Assembly: GCF_021655555.1 (NCBI RefSeq)
Contig: NZ_AP023086.1
Coordinates: forward strand, 3,998,685-4,062,684
Direction: 5' to 3'
DNA: 64,000 nt
DNA from: Marinagarivorans cellulosilyticus
GTDB taxonomy: Bacteria; Pseudomonadota; Gammaproteobacteria; Pseudomonadales; Cellvibrionaceae
Shown here: positions 1 to 8,247 of the stretch, one piece after another
How the letters are laid out: every line of letters starts with the position of its first letter
How positions within the stretch are numbered: the first letter of the stretch is position 1
Notes under the pieces: generated by a model
What the model was told of the DNA's origin: nothing
Databases searched by the model: none
The model's input: the letters and a program-made list of their open reading frames with translations, nothing else
Position numbers and translations under genes: made by a program

Positions 1-460
1 CGGCTATCACAACTTGCGCAATATGCTCTGGCCCTAACGATAAGTAGCGGGCACCTAAACGCCAGCGTTCACCAATTTCATTGATCTTATGATCAATCCA
101 ATCCACACCACACTTTAATTCAAGTAAGGTTGTTGCCGCATTGGCCACCATATCAACCTGCGGCGCTATGCTTAGGTACTCTAAAAAAGCTTTACCTCGT
201 GGTACGTGAATATGCTTGAGTGTTTCAAAGTCTTCTAACACTTTAAGGTGCCAGCCGCACTCGATTAAGCCCATATCCTCCAGCGGTTTAAGTGCATCAT
301 GGCAAACTCGACGGCTGTTGGGGGATGCATAAACATAGCTACCAGCAAATTGGGATGACACTGGCAATCTGGCACCATCGACCACGCCGGTAGAGCGATT
401 CACCAAATTAACCAATGTCTGGATTAGCTGCTGCGATACGGGGTCAAAAGCTTGAAGCAT
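1..460 (-). CDS. unidentified protein, C-terminus cut by window edge
   Basis: An open frame runs from an ATG at 458-460 to the left edge of the window without a stop, giving about 153 visible residues (starts MLQAFDPVSQQLIQ). I do not recognise the family. The visible part is soluble, with no signal peptide or membrane segment. Residues about 40-75 (SPNSRRVCHDALKPLEDMGL) could be a winged-helix-like segment, but that is only an impression. The start lies 5 bp after the stop of the glutaredoxin gene on the same strand, so the two probably share a transcript. Function unknown; the rest of the gene lies outside the window. Confidence 0.6.
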   Translation of the reverse strand, partial: MLQAFDPVSQQLIQTLVNLVNRSTGVVDGARLPVSSQFAGSYVYASPNSRRVCHDALKPLEDMGLIECGWHLKVLEDFETLKHIHVPRGKAFLEYLSIAPQVDMVANAATTLLELKCGVDWIDHKINEIGERWRLGARYLSLGPEHIAQVVIA

Positions 461-465
461 AGGAT

Positions 466-837
466 TTATACAGAACCGAAACGTTGATTGAGGTAATTAA
501 TAATGTCACTCGACTCGTACATCCAAAGCACTTTGCCCTGCTCTTCTATTCGTAAGCACGGAACTTTTAACTTACCGCCTTCGATGCTTAACTCTTGCCG
601 TTTACGCTGATCATTTTGCGCGTCACACACATTAATTGGGACGTTTAAAGCGTGAATTTTACGTCTAACTTTGATGCAAAAAGGGCACGCATAAAACTGA
701 TATAACGATAACCCTTGCGCATCGATATTGGCGGCTTGCTGCTGTGCCTCGTTACGCTTAATGGGTTTGGGGCGCGAAACCCAATCACCAAACACTAAAA
801 CCCGCCCCAAACCTTCTCGCAACATCTTTAACAACAT
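466..837 (-). CDS. glutaredoxin family thiol-disulfide protein
   Basis: A protein of 123 residues with an N-terminal extension of about 45 residues followed by a thioredoxin-fold glutaredoxin domain. The redox motif CPFC lies at about residues 51-54 in the context LYQFYACPFCIKV, and the cis-proline loop KVPCL follows about 40 residues later, then the YESSDIINYL helix that binds glutathione in this family. It should reduce protein disulfides or mixed glutathione disulfides in the cytoplasm. An ATG start at 837 is preferred because an AGGTG ribosome site lies 5 bp upstream; a TTG at 840 is also in frame. It is followed by the partial gene at 1-460 in the same direction. Confidence 0.85.
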   Translation of the reverse strand: MLLKMLREGLGRVLVFGDWVSRPKPIKRNEAQQQAANIDAQGLSLYQFYACPFCIKVRRKIHALNVPINVCDAQNDQRKRQELSIEGGKLKVPCLRIEEQGKVLWMYESSDIINYLNQRFGSV

Positions 838-859
838 CAATACACCTTAAACAACAAAC

Positions 860-884
860 GTAAGGCCTTGTAATAACAAAGCCT
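860..884 (-). terminator. weak hairpin downstream of parC
   Basis: An inverted repeat with 10-bp arms (one mismatch) and a short loop lies about 145 bp past the parC stop. The T-run after it is poor, so it is at best a weak terminator. Confidence 0.3.
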
Positions 885-1026
885 TAAATACACAAAAAAC
901 CTTACATAATAAGATAACGAATATCTCAGCAAACAATTGGCGCGGAGTGTACCAAAGAAACCCCAGCAGGCTGTAATACTAATCCTTTCTAGCAGCCCGC
1001 TGCGCCTAATGTTTTAAAACAATGGT

Positions 1027-3270
1027 TTAAACCACCTCTAAACGGTCTACTCGCTGAAACCCTCTGGGCAGTTTATGCCCGCGCCGGCCACGCTCGCCAA
1101 TGTAATGCTCCATATCCGAAAGCTTCATTGCAAGGTGCCGCTTGCCGGCCCATACCTTTAAGCTCTGGCCTGGCACAAAAGCGACCACATCAATCATAAA
1201 CTCCTCGCGAGACTGCACCCGTGCACTTGGAATACTAATCACTTTGTTGCCCTTACCTCTGGCCAGCACGGGTAATTCTGCAATCGGGAATACCAACATC
1301 CGGCCTTCGTTACTCACAGCAATTAAGTAGGTTTCTTCTGTAATCGTGACAAAACGAGGGGTTAACACCTTGGCCCCCGCAGGTAACGATAGCAATGCCT
1401 TGCCTGCCTTATTCTTAGTTTGAAGGTCACTAAGCTTGGCAATAAAGCCATAACCGGCGTCACTTCCGAGCAACACCGATTGATCATCGTTGCCCATAAT
1501 CAGCGCCTCAATGGCGGCGCCACTCGGGGGATTTAAGCGGCCGGTAATTGGCTCGCCTTGCCCGCGAGCAGAAGGCAAGGTATGCGCAGGTAAAGAATAA
1601 CTACGCCCTGTCGAATCAATCATCATGACAGACTGATTGCTCTTACCTTTAACAAACAACTTGAAGCTATCGCCCGCTTTGTAATTCAAACCATTAGGGT
1701 CTATATCGTGACCTTTGGCTGCACGAATCCAGCCTTTATCAGAGAGCACCACCGTTACTGGATCGCTTCCGAGTAAATCAGACTCGCTAAAGGCTTTAGA
1801 CTCCGCGCGCGTCACAATGGGCGAGCGCCTATCATCACCGTACTCTTTAGCTACGGCTTTTAATTCTTTTTTGATCAAGGTTTTAAGTTTGCGCTCAGAG
1901 CCCAGCAAGCCTTCAAGCTTTTCTTTTTCGACGGCAAGCTCTTCTTGCTCACCACGAATCTTCATCTCTTCTAAGCGCGCCAACTGTCGTAAGCGGGTAT
2001 CAAGAATGTAGTTCGCTTGCTCTTCCGAAAGCTCAAAGCGCTCCATAAGTACTTGCTTTGGTTTATCTTCCGTACGAATGATATGAATCACTTCGTCCAG
2101 ATTTAAATACGCGATTAAAACACCATCTAACAAATGTAATCGGCGATTAACCCAATCCAACCTGTGCTGAAGGCGCTTGCGAACAGTTTCTGCGCGATAC
2201 TCTAGCCACTCGCCCAACATGGTATTTAAGGGTTTAACCGCTGGGCGCCCATCAATACCAATCACATTCATGTTGATTCGGTAATTGCGCTCTAAATCAG
2301 TGGTAGCAAACAGGTGGTTCATTACCCCTTCGACATCAATGCGATTCGAACGCGGCACAATGACTAAACGAGTGGGGTTTTCATGATCCGATTCATCACG
2401 TAAATCGGCCACCATTGGTAGCTTCTTAGCTTGCATTTGCTGCGCGATTTGCTCAAGAATTTTGTTGCCACTCACCTGATGAGGCAAGGAGGAAACAACA
2501 ATGTCGCCATCTTCGGTTTCCCAGCGCGCGCGCATTTTAATGCTGCCGCGGCCAGTTTTGTACATGCTAATAATATCCTCTCGCGGCGTTACTATCTCGG
2601 CGTCGGTCGGCATATCTGGGCCTTGAATAAACTCGCACAAGTCTTCAACGCTTGAATTGGGTTTGTCCAACAACAAAATAGTGGCATCAATCACTTCACG
2701 CAGATTGTGCGGGGGAATATCCGTCGCCATGCCCACGGCAATACCCGTGGTGCCGTTCAGCAAAACCGACGGGGCCTGCGCAGGGAGAACCACCGGTTCA
2801 TCAAGCGTGCCATCAAAGTTAGGCTGCCAATCCACCGTGCCTTGACCCAGCTCGCTTAGCAGTACTTCAGAGAATTTAGTCAGCCTTGACTCGGTGTAAC
2901 GCATCGCCGCAAACGACTTAGGGTCGTCTTGCGACCCCCAGTTGCCCTGCCCATCGATCAGTGGATAACGAAACGAAAACGACTGCGCCATTAACACCAT
3001 GGCTTCATAGGCAGCCGAATCGCCGTGCGGGTGGAACTTACCGATAACATCCCCGACCGTACGCGCTGACTTTTTAAACTTGGCCGTCGACTTCAGCCCC
3101 AATTCACTCATGGCATACACAATGCGTCGCTGAACCGGCTTTAAGCCATCACCAATATGCGGCAAGGCGCGATCAAGAATGACATACATGGAATAGTCCA
3201 AGTACGCTTTTTCAGTAAAAACATTGAGTGGTAGGACTTCTTCGGCCCCAGGAATCACAAGATCAGACAT
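1027..3270 (-). CDS. parC: DNA topoisomerase IV subunit A
   Basis: A 747-residue type IIA topoisomerase A subunit, close to the usual length of about 750. It begins with the winged-helix breakage-reunion domain. The catalytic tyrosine is Y125 in AAMRYTESRL, and the quinolone-resistance region reads HPHGDSAAYEA with S85 and E89 in the wild-type state (equivalent to S80 and E84 in E. coli). The C-terminal third (from about residue 495) is the beta-pinwheel that sets substrate preference. I call ParC rather than GyrA because of the length and because the GyrA-box QRRGGKG is absent. With ParE it decatenates daughter chromosomes. parE is not in this window. Confidence 0.96.
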   Translation of the reverse strand: MSDLVIPGAEEVLPLNVFTEKAYLDYSMYVILDRALPHIGDGLKPVQRRIVYAMSELGLKSTAKFKKSARTVGDVIGKFHPHGDSAAYEAMVLMAQSFSFRYPLIDGQGNWGSQDDPKSFAAMRYTESRLTKFSEVLLSELGQGTVDWQPNFDGTLDEPVVLPAQAPSVLLNGTTGIAVGMATDIPPHNLREVIDATILLLDKPNSSVEDLCEFIQGPDMPTDAEIVTPREDIISMYKTGRGSIKMRARWETEDGDIVVSSLPHQVSGNKILEQIAQQMQAKKLPMVADLRDESDHENPTRLVIVPRSNRIDVEGVMNHLFATTDLERNYRINMNVIGIDGRPAVKPLNTMLGEWLEYRAETVRKRLQHRLDWVNRRLHLLDGVLIAYLNLDEVIHIIRTEDKPKQVLMERFELSEEQANYILDTRLRQLARLEEMKIRGEQEELAVEKEKLEGLLGSERKLKTLIKKELKAVAKEYGDDRRSPIVTRAESKAFSESDLLGSDPVTVVLSDKGWIRAAKGHDIDPNGLNYKAGDSFKLFVKGKSNQSVMMIDSTGRSYSLPAHTLPSARGQGEPITGRLNPPSGAAIEALIMGNDDQSVLLGSDAGYGFIAKLSDLQTKNKAGKALLSLPAGAKVLTPRFVTITEETYLIAVSNEGRMLVFPIAELPVLARGKGNKVISIPSARVQSREEFMIDVVAFVPGQSLKVWAGKRHLAMKLSDMEHYIGERGRRGHKLPRGFQRVDRLEVV

Positions 3271-3341
3271 AAATAACGCTATTTAGATTAACAAATGCAA
3301 AAGACTATGGGGTCAAGGGTTGACTATGCAACGCTTAAGAT

Positions 3342-3383
3342 CAAAAACATTTAGGTGATCGCTAATTTAGCAATCACCTAAAT
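3342..3383 (-). terminator. strong rho-independent terminator of the DUF748 gene
   Basis: A near-perfect inverted repeat at 3349-3383 (arms ATTTAGGTGAT/ATCACCTAAAT extended by inner GCTAA/TTAGC) is followed on the minus strand by GTTTTTG. It sits between the DUF748 gene and parC and should separate their transcripts. Confidence 0.75.
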
Positions 3384-3406
3384 GCCTAACTGAAAAGGCA
3401 GAGCCG

Positions 3407-5344
3407 CTATTTAAGCTCCGCAGATAAAAATGATGGGCCGTTATCCGTTAACTTGAGTGTTGGCTCGCAAAACCTAACACGTTTTTTTGAAACACCCATT
3501 TCATCCAGCTTTTTGGATACAGCTTTGGCCCGACGCTTAGACATATTGAGCAAGTGCTCATTCTCGGCAGAGGAAATTTGCTCCCACGACTTTAACGGCT
3601 TGCCTTGGCGATAAAGCCCAGCCCACTCGCCACCAGTGGTTACTGGGCACAAAGACAAAATCTTAGTGGGGTTTTCCTTGGCCAACACCGTAATGTCTTT
3701 AAAGCGTATCGCCTGCCCGCCCATCAACTCAGTTTCACTCGGGTTGTATTTAAGCGGCTCAAATACCATGCCTTGTGCTGCTTTTGGCTTATTCGCTGGC
3801 CGCTGCGGGGTAATGCCTTGCGCCAAATCACTGAGCGTTCGCTTGGCTCGATAACCTAAAGCTTCGCTTAGAGAGTTTACTTTCAGCAAATCAAAGTCGA
3901 AGAAAACCTCAAAATCCACCGATTGATTTCTATCTTTTAGGGCCGAGTACGAATCCTGCAAACTCAGTACACCATTCAATCTGGCGCCGCCACCAGTAGA
4001 CATATCGCTCAAACGCACAGAAGCATCACCTTGAATACTTGACGATTGTCCTTGCGCCCTAAATTTAGCATCTACGCGCCCCTGGAGCACTCTTTCATTA
4101 AAAAGCGTCTCGGTATAAGCTGAGATTTTAGCTAAGTCCAAACCCTTAACATGGCCATCAACATCAAAATTGGGATGTTCAGCAAACGGTGCCAAGCGGC
4201 CTCGTACAACAATTTCTCCGCCATCGCTTAAGCGCGCAATAAAAGTCACCGGTGAACGTTTTTCAGGCTGAGCACTGCTAATCGGGCCTAATTCTAAAGA
4301 CAGCCCAGTAAGGGCTTCTTGTGCCGGCGGAGAAACAGAGTCGTCAAGCCACGCAATGCCGCCATCAATCACGCGGGTTTTCATTACTTCGACAATAACA
4401 TTCGGCCCTGCCGACTCACCACTTAATGCCAAATCTAAAGAGGGAAACACTTCGCGCAAGCGCTCAACAATCACGAACGCAGCGTTGTGATCTTTGTGTA
4501 GCGTTTGTCTTAACGCTGTAGCATCAACCAAACCCAACTGTAAGCGTACTTGATCGCGCGAACGCGTCTCTACAATATCGTTAACCAATAAGCTATTAAG
4601 CTGTGTTTGATAAGGAGTATCTAAACGCTGGGTTTCAATTTCACTGCGTTCAACTAGGTGAAAGCTTTTTAGCGCTATTTGTCCAATTCGGCGCTCAGTT
4701 TGATCGGCAACCACATCGCGGATCTTGGCATCGCCAAGGTACAACAACGAAGTACCATTAAAGTGATCTTTGAAATACATGCGCTGGAGATGGGAGGTGG
4801 AGCGCGTTGATAGCTGCCAGCCCTTGCTAGTGTTTTGAACTGTGGCATCACGCAAAGCAAAGCTACCGATACTAAAGCATTGCGAAAGCGCCTTGCCACT
4901 GGGGCTCGCGCCTGTCCTACACACTTCAAGATGCTCGTTTAAAGAGCTGATAATCTCAAAACGCCACGCGGGCATGTGCCGATTAACAAATGTTTCAATC
5001 GGGGTTGTGAACTCTGAAAAGTTAGTGTCAAGCGCGCCGATGTCCAAGCGCAGCCCCTGTGTGCGCAAACGCCGAATTACAGCTTCTTGGCCGAATAGCT
5101 CGGGTAATTTGATATGCGCTTCCAGTAAATCAATGCGTATACCCTGCTCATTACTCTTGCGAATATCCAAGCCGGCAATACTTAACTTACCGGTAACTGC
5201 ATTAAAACCGACGGTTTTAATCTGAGCCTCGTAACCTTGCTCAGTAAACCAGTATACCGCGTAGTGTTTTGCTGCAATGGGAGCGACTGCGACCAACACC
5301 ACCAAACCGATGACGAGTCCGAATGACCATTTGATTAAGCGCAT
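3407..5344 (-). CDS. DUF748 (AsmA-like) envelope protein
   Basis: A 645-residue protein with one N-terminal membrane anchor (about residues 8-25, LVIGLVVLVAVAPIAA) and a long beta-rich periplasmic body, the layout of DUF748 proteins in the AsmA/YhdP group. The segment GQAIRFKDITVLAKENPTKI followed by a helix-rich tail ending in the CEPTLKL region is typical of the C-terminus of DUF748 proteins and resembles a degenerate OmpA-type fold. AsmA-like proteins help move or organise lipids between inner and outer membrane; the exact role here is inferred only from family. It stands alone between a strong terminator and a 274-bp gap. Confidence 0.75.
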   Translation of the reverse strand: MRLIKWSFGLVIGLVVLVAVAPIAAKHYAVYWFTEQGYEAQIKTVGFNAVTGKLSIAGLDIRKSNEQGIRIDLLEAHIKLPELFGQEAVIRRLRTQGLRLDIGALDTNFSEFTTPIETFVNRHMPAWRFEIISSLNEHLEVCRTGASPSGKALSQCFSIGSFALRDATVQNTSKGWQLSTRSTSHLQRMYFKDHFNGTSLLYLGDAKIRDVVADQTERRIGQIALKSFHLVERSEIETQRLDTPYQTQLNSLLVNDIVETRSRDQVRLQLGLVDATALRQTLHKDHNAAFVIVERLREVFPSLDLALSGESAGPNVIVEVMKTRVIDGGIAWLDDSVSPPAQEALTGLSLELGPISSAQPEKRSPVTFIARLSDGGEIVVRGRLAPFAEHPNFDVDGHVKGLDLAKISAYTETLFNERVLQGRVDAKFRAQGQSSSIQGDASVRLSDMSTGGGARLNGVLSLQDSYSALKDRNQSVDFEVFFDFDLLKVNSLSEALGYRAKRTLSDLAQGITPQRPANKPKAAQGMVFEPLKYNPSETELMGGQAIRFKDITVLAKENPTKILSLCPVTTGGEWAGLYRQGKPLKSWEQISSAENEHLLNMSKRRAKAVSKKLDEMGVSKKRVRFCEPTLKLTDNGPSFLSAELK

Positions 5345-5618
5345 AATGCAATTCCTGCCTGCTCTTGGTTTTTATTATTGATTTATCTCGATGATTTCCA
5401 AGCTATCGACGGCGCTTCTATGGCTCTTCCTTGCAAAGAGCCTACGCCAATTCGATGACTGTAATGGTTTTTTCACCTATAGCTGTCTAAATTAGCGCCC
5501 CAATATAGCGAGATCCCCTTCATTTTAGAAGTGTTTTAGCCCATCCGTCACGGTAGTGGCTTGATTTTTTGTGCTCACACCCAAGATAGGGGTCAACTCA
5601 AACAGGTAAAGAACAATT

Positions 5619-6029
5619 ATGGCAGACAAAGAATCAACCCTTCCTATATTGAAAGCCGCGCACCAAAAACCCCTTGTGGGCTTGGAGTTACCCGATGACG
5701 ATGACATTCTTGAAGTCGAAGAAATGATTTACGTTCAAATTCGCGGCGACTTTCGCGAATTTCTGCTAACAGCCTCAGACCTCATTATCGGCACATTAGA
5801 GCCTGTAACCGTAAACGACTCTAGCTCACATACGTACCTACCAGACGTCGCTAGTCATGCCTGGGAAAATGGCCTACCAAGAGAGCTTCTACCCGTTTGC
5901 CAAACAGCTGATGGGTACTATTGCCTCGATCTCGAAGATCAAGTGATTTACTGGTGCGATGGCGTTCAACAACCAGGCGAATGGCCATCAATTTGGTCTT
6001 GGGCGGAATCTGAATGGGCCAATAGTTAG
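5619..6029 (+). CDS. SMI1/KNR4 (SUKH) family protein
   Basis: A 136-residue acidic cytoplasmic protein. The pattern YVQIRGDFREFLLTASDLIIGTLEPVTV at about residues 41-68, the later LPVCQTADGYYCLDLEDQVIYW and the final tryptophan-rich tail are characteristic of the SMI1/KNR4 (SUKH) fold. SUKH proteins are best known as immunity proteins against polymorphic toxins, but many are stand-alone housekeeping scaffolds. No toxin gene lies beside it, so an immunity role is not supported. It has its own upstream gap and a plausible AGGTAAAG ribosome site. Confidence 0.75.
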   Translation: MADKESTLPILKAAHQKPLVGLELPDDDDILEVEEMIYVQIRGDFREFLLTASDLIIGTLEPVTVNDSSSHTYLPDVASHAWENGLPRELLPVCQTADGYYCLDLEDQVIYWCDGVQQPGEWPSIWSWAESEWANS

Positions 6030-6073
6030 CCCCTGTTTTTGGCACCAACTAGATTCACTACCGCCAACCAGGA

Positions 6074-6090
6074 CGCACCATAATGGTGCG
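6074..6090 (+). promoter_or_regulatory. NtrC-type enhancer site
   Basis: The 17-bp sequence CGCACCATAATGGTGCG is a perfect inverted repeat around its central base and fits the NtrC consensus GCACYA-N3-TRGTGC at every defined position. Its centre lies about 109 bp upstream of the start point predicted from the sigma-54 promoter at 6165-6180, the usual distance for an NtrC enhancer. Confidence 0.7.
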
Positions 6091-6164
6091 ATCGAATTAT
6101 TATACCGCTGAGACAAGCGCCACATAGATCAAAAAAAAGCCAACCACCCCCTTCTTTCGGAGTT

Positions 6165-6180
6165 CGGCACCATTTATGCA
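6165..6180 (+). promoter_or_regulatory. sigma-54 (RpoN) promoter of the glucosylglycerate operon
   Basis: CGGCACCATTTATGCA matches the -24/-12 consensus TGGCACG-N4-TTGCA, with the invariant GG and GC dinucleotides separated by exactly 10 bp. Transcription would begin near 6191, about 46 bp before the first ATG. Confidence 0.7.
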
Positions 6181-6203
6181 ATAGCCTTTGCAAGCCCATT
6201 TGG

Positions 6204-6224
6204 GTGCCCTGTTAAACAGGGCAC
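6204..6224 (+). promoter_or_regulatory. hairpin in the operon leader next to the ribosome site
   Basis: A perfect 8-bp stem (GTGCCCTG/CAGGGCAC) with a TTAAA loop ends 2 bp before the AAGGT ribosome site of the first gene. It would form in the mRNA leader made from the sigma-54 promoter and could affect translation or RNA stability. Confidence 0.5.
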
Positions 6225-6236
6225 GAAGGTAGCTAT

Positions 6237-7031
6237 ATGCATCACAACCAAGATCAAGAGCAACCCTTTATTATCGTTTCCGACTTAGATGGAACACTAC
6301 TTGATCACCACGATTACAGTTGGCACAACGCCAAACCCGCTTTGGAAGAAGCCAAACGACGCCAGATTCCCGTTGTTCCGTGCACGAGTAAAACATTTTC
6401 CGAAACATTGCATTTAATCAAAGATATTGGCCTAGAAACGCCAATCATCTGTGAAAATGGCTCAGGGATTGCCCTCCCCGAAGGCAAGGTTATCGACCTA
6501 GCCCCACGCTACCCCTTAATTATCGAGAAGCTACAGCTACTCAAACGCGATTCCCGCTTCCAATTTTGGGGGTTTCACGACATGAGCATCGAAGAAGTTG
6601 CTCGCCAAACTGGATTAAGCATCGAGGAAGCCGCCAACGCGAAAGATCGACGCTATAGCGAGCCCTTCTTGTGGCAAGGCAAGGAACCTGCATTTGACGA
6701 GTTCGAGCGCGCGGCTAAGAAATTCAATATTGATATTGTACAAGGCGGCCGTTTTTATCACGCGCTGAGCCGCGGCGTGAGCAAACAACGCGCAATCAAC
6801 CATTTATTACAAGTTTTACACATGCCTAATGCGCACGTTATAGCTTTGGGCGACAGCACCAACGATGTTTCCATGTTGACCAAAGCCGATACCGCGGTTG
6901 TAGTTAACAACCCCACGCGAGACTTCCCAGCACTACCTGCTGAACATCAAAACATTCACTACACAAGCGCATACGGGCCAGCCGGTTGGAATAGCGCAAT
7001 AATGAAAATACTGGAGAATAACCATGGGTGA
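6237..7031 (+). CDS. HAD-IIB phosphatase, mannosyl/glucosyl-3-phosphoglycerate phosphatase type
   Basis: A 264-residue haloacid dehalogenase phosphatase of subclass IIB. Motif I is DLDGT with D16 (nucleophile) and D18, motif II is CTSKT at about 49-53, motif III contains K183, and motif IV is GDSTND at 205-210. The family best matches mannosyl-3-phosphoglycerate phosphatases (MpgP/YedP), several of which also act on glucosyl-3-phosphoglycerate. Because the next gene resembles glucosyl-3-phosphoglycerate synthase, the likely job is to remove the 3-phosphate to give glucosylglycerate. The stop overlaps the next start by 8 bp, so translation is probably coupled. First gene of the operon behind the NtrC/sigma-54 region. 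Confidence 0.85.
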   Translation: MHHNQDQEQPFIIVSDLDGTLLDHHDYSWHNAKPALEEAKRRQIPVVPCTSKTFSETLHLIKDIGLETPIICENGSGIALPEGKVIDLAPRYPLIIEKLQLLKRDSRFQFWGFHDMSIEEVARQTGLSIEEAANAKDRRYSEPFLWQGKEPAFDEFERAAKKFNIDIVQGGRFYHALSRGVSKQRAINHLLQVLHMPNAHVIALGDSTNDVSMLTKADTAVVVNNPTRDFPALPAEHQNIHYTSAYGPAGWNSAIMKILENNHG

Positions 7032-8247
7032 ATTTCATCAAAACGGCATAGTTACCACACTGCACAACTTAACCCGCCGCCCGGTAGAAGAGCTTGAAAA
7101 AGAGCTTGTAGCATTTAGCCATGAGCGAAAGCTAGGCCTCGTTCTACCTTGCTTATACTCCGAGCTAGAAGGCCCCGCTATGCAGCCCATCGTGGAAGAG
7201 CTGGCTAAAGTACCCTACCTGAATGAAATCATTATTGGCCTCGACAAAGCTGATGAAAGCCAGTACCGAAAAGCCCTGCAATTTTTTTCTCAATTGCCAC
7301 AAAACTACAAGGTGTTATGGAACGACGGGCCTCGTCTGAAAAAAGCCCATCAGCAACTTATTGATGCTGGCTTATCCATTGGCGACCCAGGTAAAGGGCG
7401 CAATGTGTGGTTTTGTTTTGGTTATGCCTTTGCTTCCAAAGAAAGCAGTGCTTTAGCCTTGCACGATTGCGATATTGTCACCTATAAACGCGACCTGCTA
7501 GCACGGCTAATTTACCCTATTGCCAACCCACAATTTAACTACACCTTTTGTAAAGGTTACTACGCCCGCGTTGCCGACGGTAAAATGAATGGCCGCGTTA
7601 GCCGGTTACTTGTCACCCCTCTTCTGCGCGCCCTCACCAAAATATTTGGTCCGCAAGAATACCTCGAGTACCTCGACAGCTTCCGTTATCCATTGGCTGG
7701 CGAATTTGCGATGCGTACTGACTCAGTACAAGATATTCGCATACCCAGCGACTGGGGGCTTGAGATTGGTGTATTGGCTGAAATGAAGCGCAACTATTCA
7801 ACCAACCGCATCTGTCAGGCTGATATCGCCGACACCTACGACCACAAACACCAAAACCTCTCGACCGATAACGACCAAGCTGGCTTATCTAAAATGTCGA
7901 TAGACATTTCAAAGGCGATATTTCGTAAGCTCGCGACCAATGGCGTGGTATTTTCCAGCGAAACTTTCCGCTCAATAAAAGCGACCTATTTTCGCATAGC
8001 GCTCGACCTTATCGAAACCTATGCCAACGATGCGCAGATGAATGGCCTAACCATGGATATTCACAAAGAAGAACAAGCCGTTGAGCTGTTTGCCGCCAAT
8101 ATTCTTAAAGCCGGCTTAGCGTTCTTGGATAACCCCATGGAGCGCCCGTTTATTCCTAGCTGGAACCGCGTAAGCAGCGCTTTACCGCAACTACAACAGT
8201 CAATGCTTGAGGCTGTAAGCCAAGACATGGAGGAGTTTTCGCCATGA
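7024..8247 (+). CDS. glucosyl-3-phosphoglycerate synthase-like glycosyltransferase (GT81 type)
   Basis: A 407-residue GT-A-fold glycosyltransferase. The N-terminal nucleotide-sugar half contains LPCLYSE at about 41-47, GKGRN at 123-127 and the metal-binding HDCDIV (D148, D150). This pattern matches glucosyl-3-phosphoglycerate synthases, which join glucose from a nucleotide sugar to 3-phosphoglycerate, the first step toward the compatible solute glucosylglycerate. The strongest support is context: an MpgP-type phosphatase directly upstream and a GH13_18 phosphorylase directly downstream, with 8-bp and 4-bp overlaps. A mannosyl-transferring relative cannot be excluded from sequence alone. Confidence 0.8.
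   Translation: MGEFHQNGIVTTLHNLTRRPVEELEKELVAFSHERKLGLVLPCLYSELEGPAMQPIVEELAKVPYLNEIIIGLDKADESQYRKALQFFSQLPQNYKVLWNDGPRLKKAHQQLIDAGLSIGDPGKGRNVWFCFGYAFASKESSALALHDCDIVTYKRDLLARLIYPIANPQFNYTFCKGYYARVADGKMNGRVSRLLVTPLLRALTKIFGPQEYLEYLDSFRYPLAGEFAMRTDSVQDIRIPSDWGLEIGVLAEMKRNYSTNRICQADIADTYDHKHQNLSTDNDQAGLSKMSIDISKAIFRKLATNGVVFSSETFRSIKATYFRIALDLIETYANDAQMNGLTMDIHKEEQAVELFAANILKAGLAFLDNPMERPFIPSWNRVSSALPQLQQSMLEAVSQDMEEFSP

Noticed and set aside
1027..3270. quinolone-resistance change in parC
   Set aside because: S85 and E89, the equivalents of E. coli S80 and E84, are wild type.
5619..6029. toxin-immunity locus around the SUKH gene
   Set aside because: No toxin, secretion or repeat gene is adjacent.
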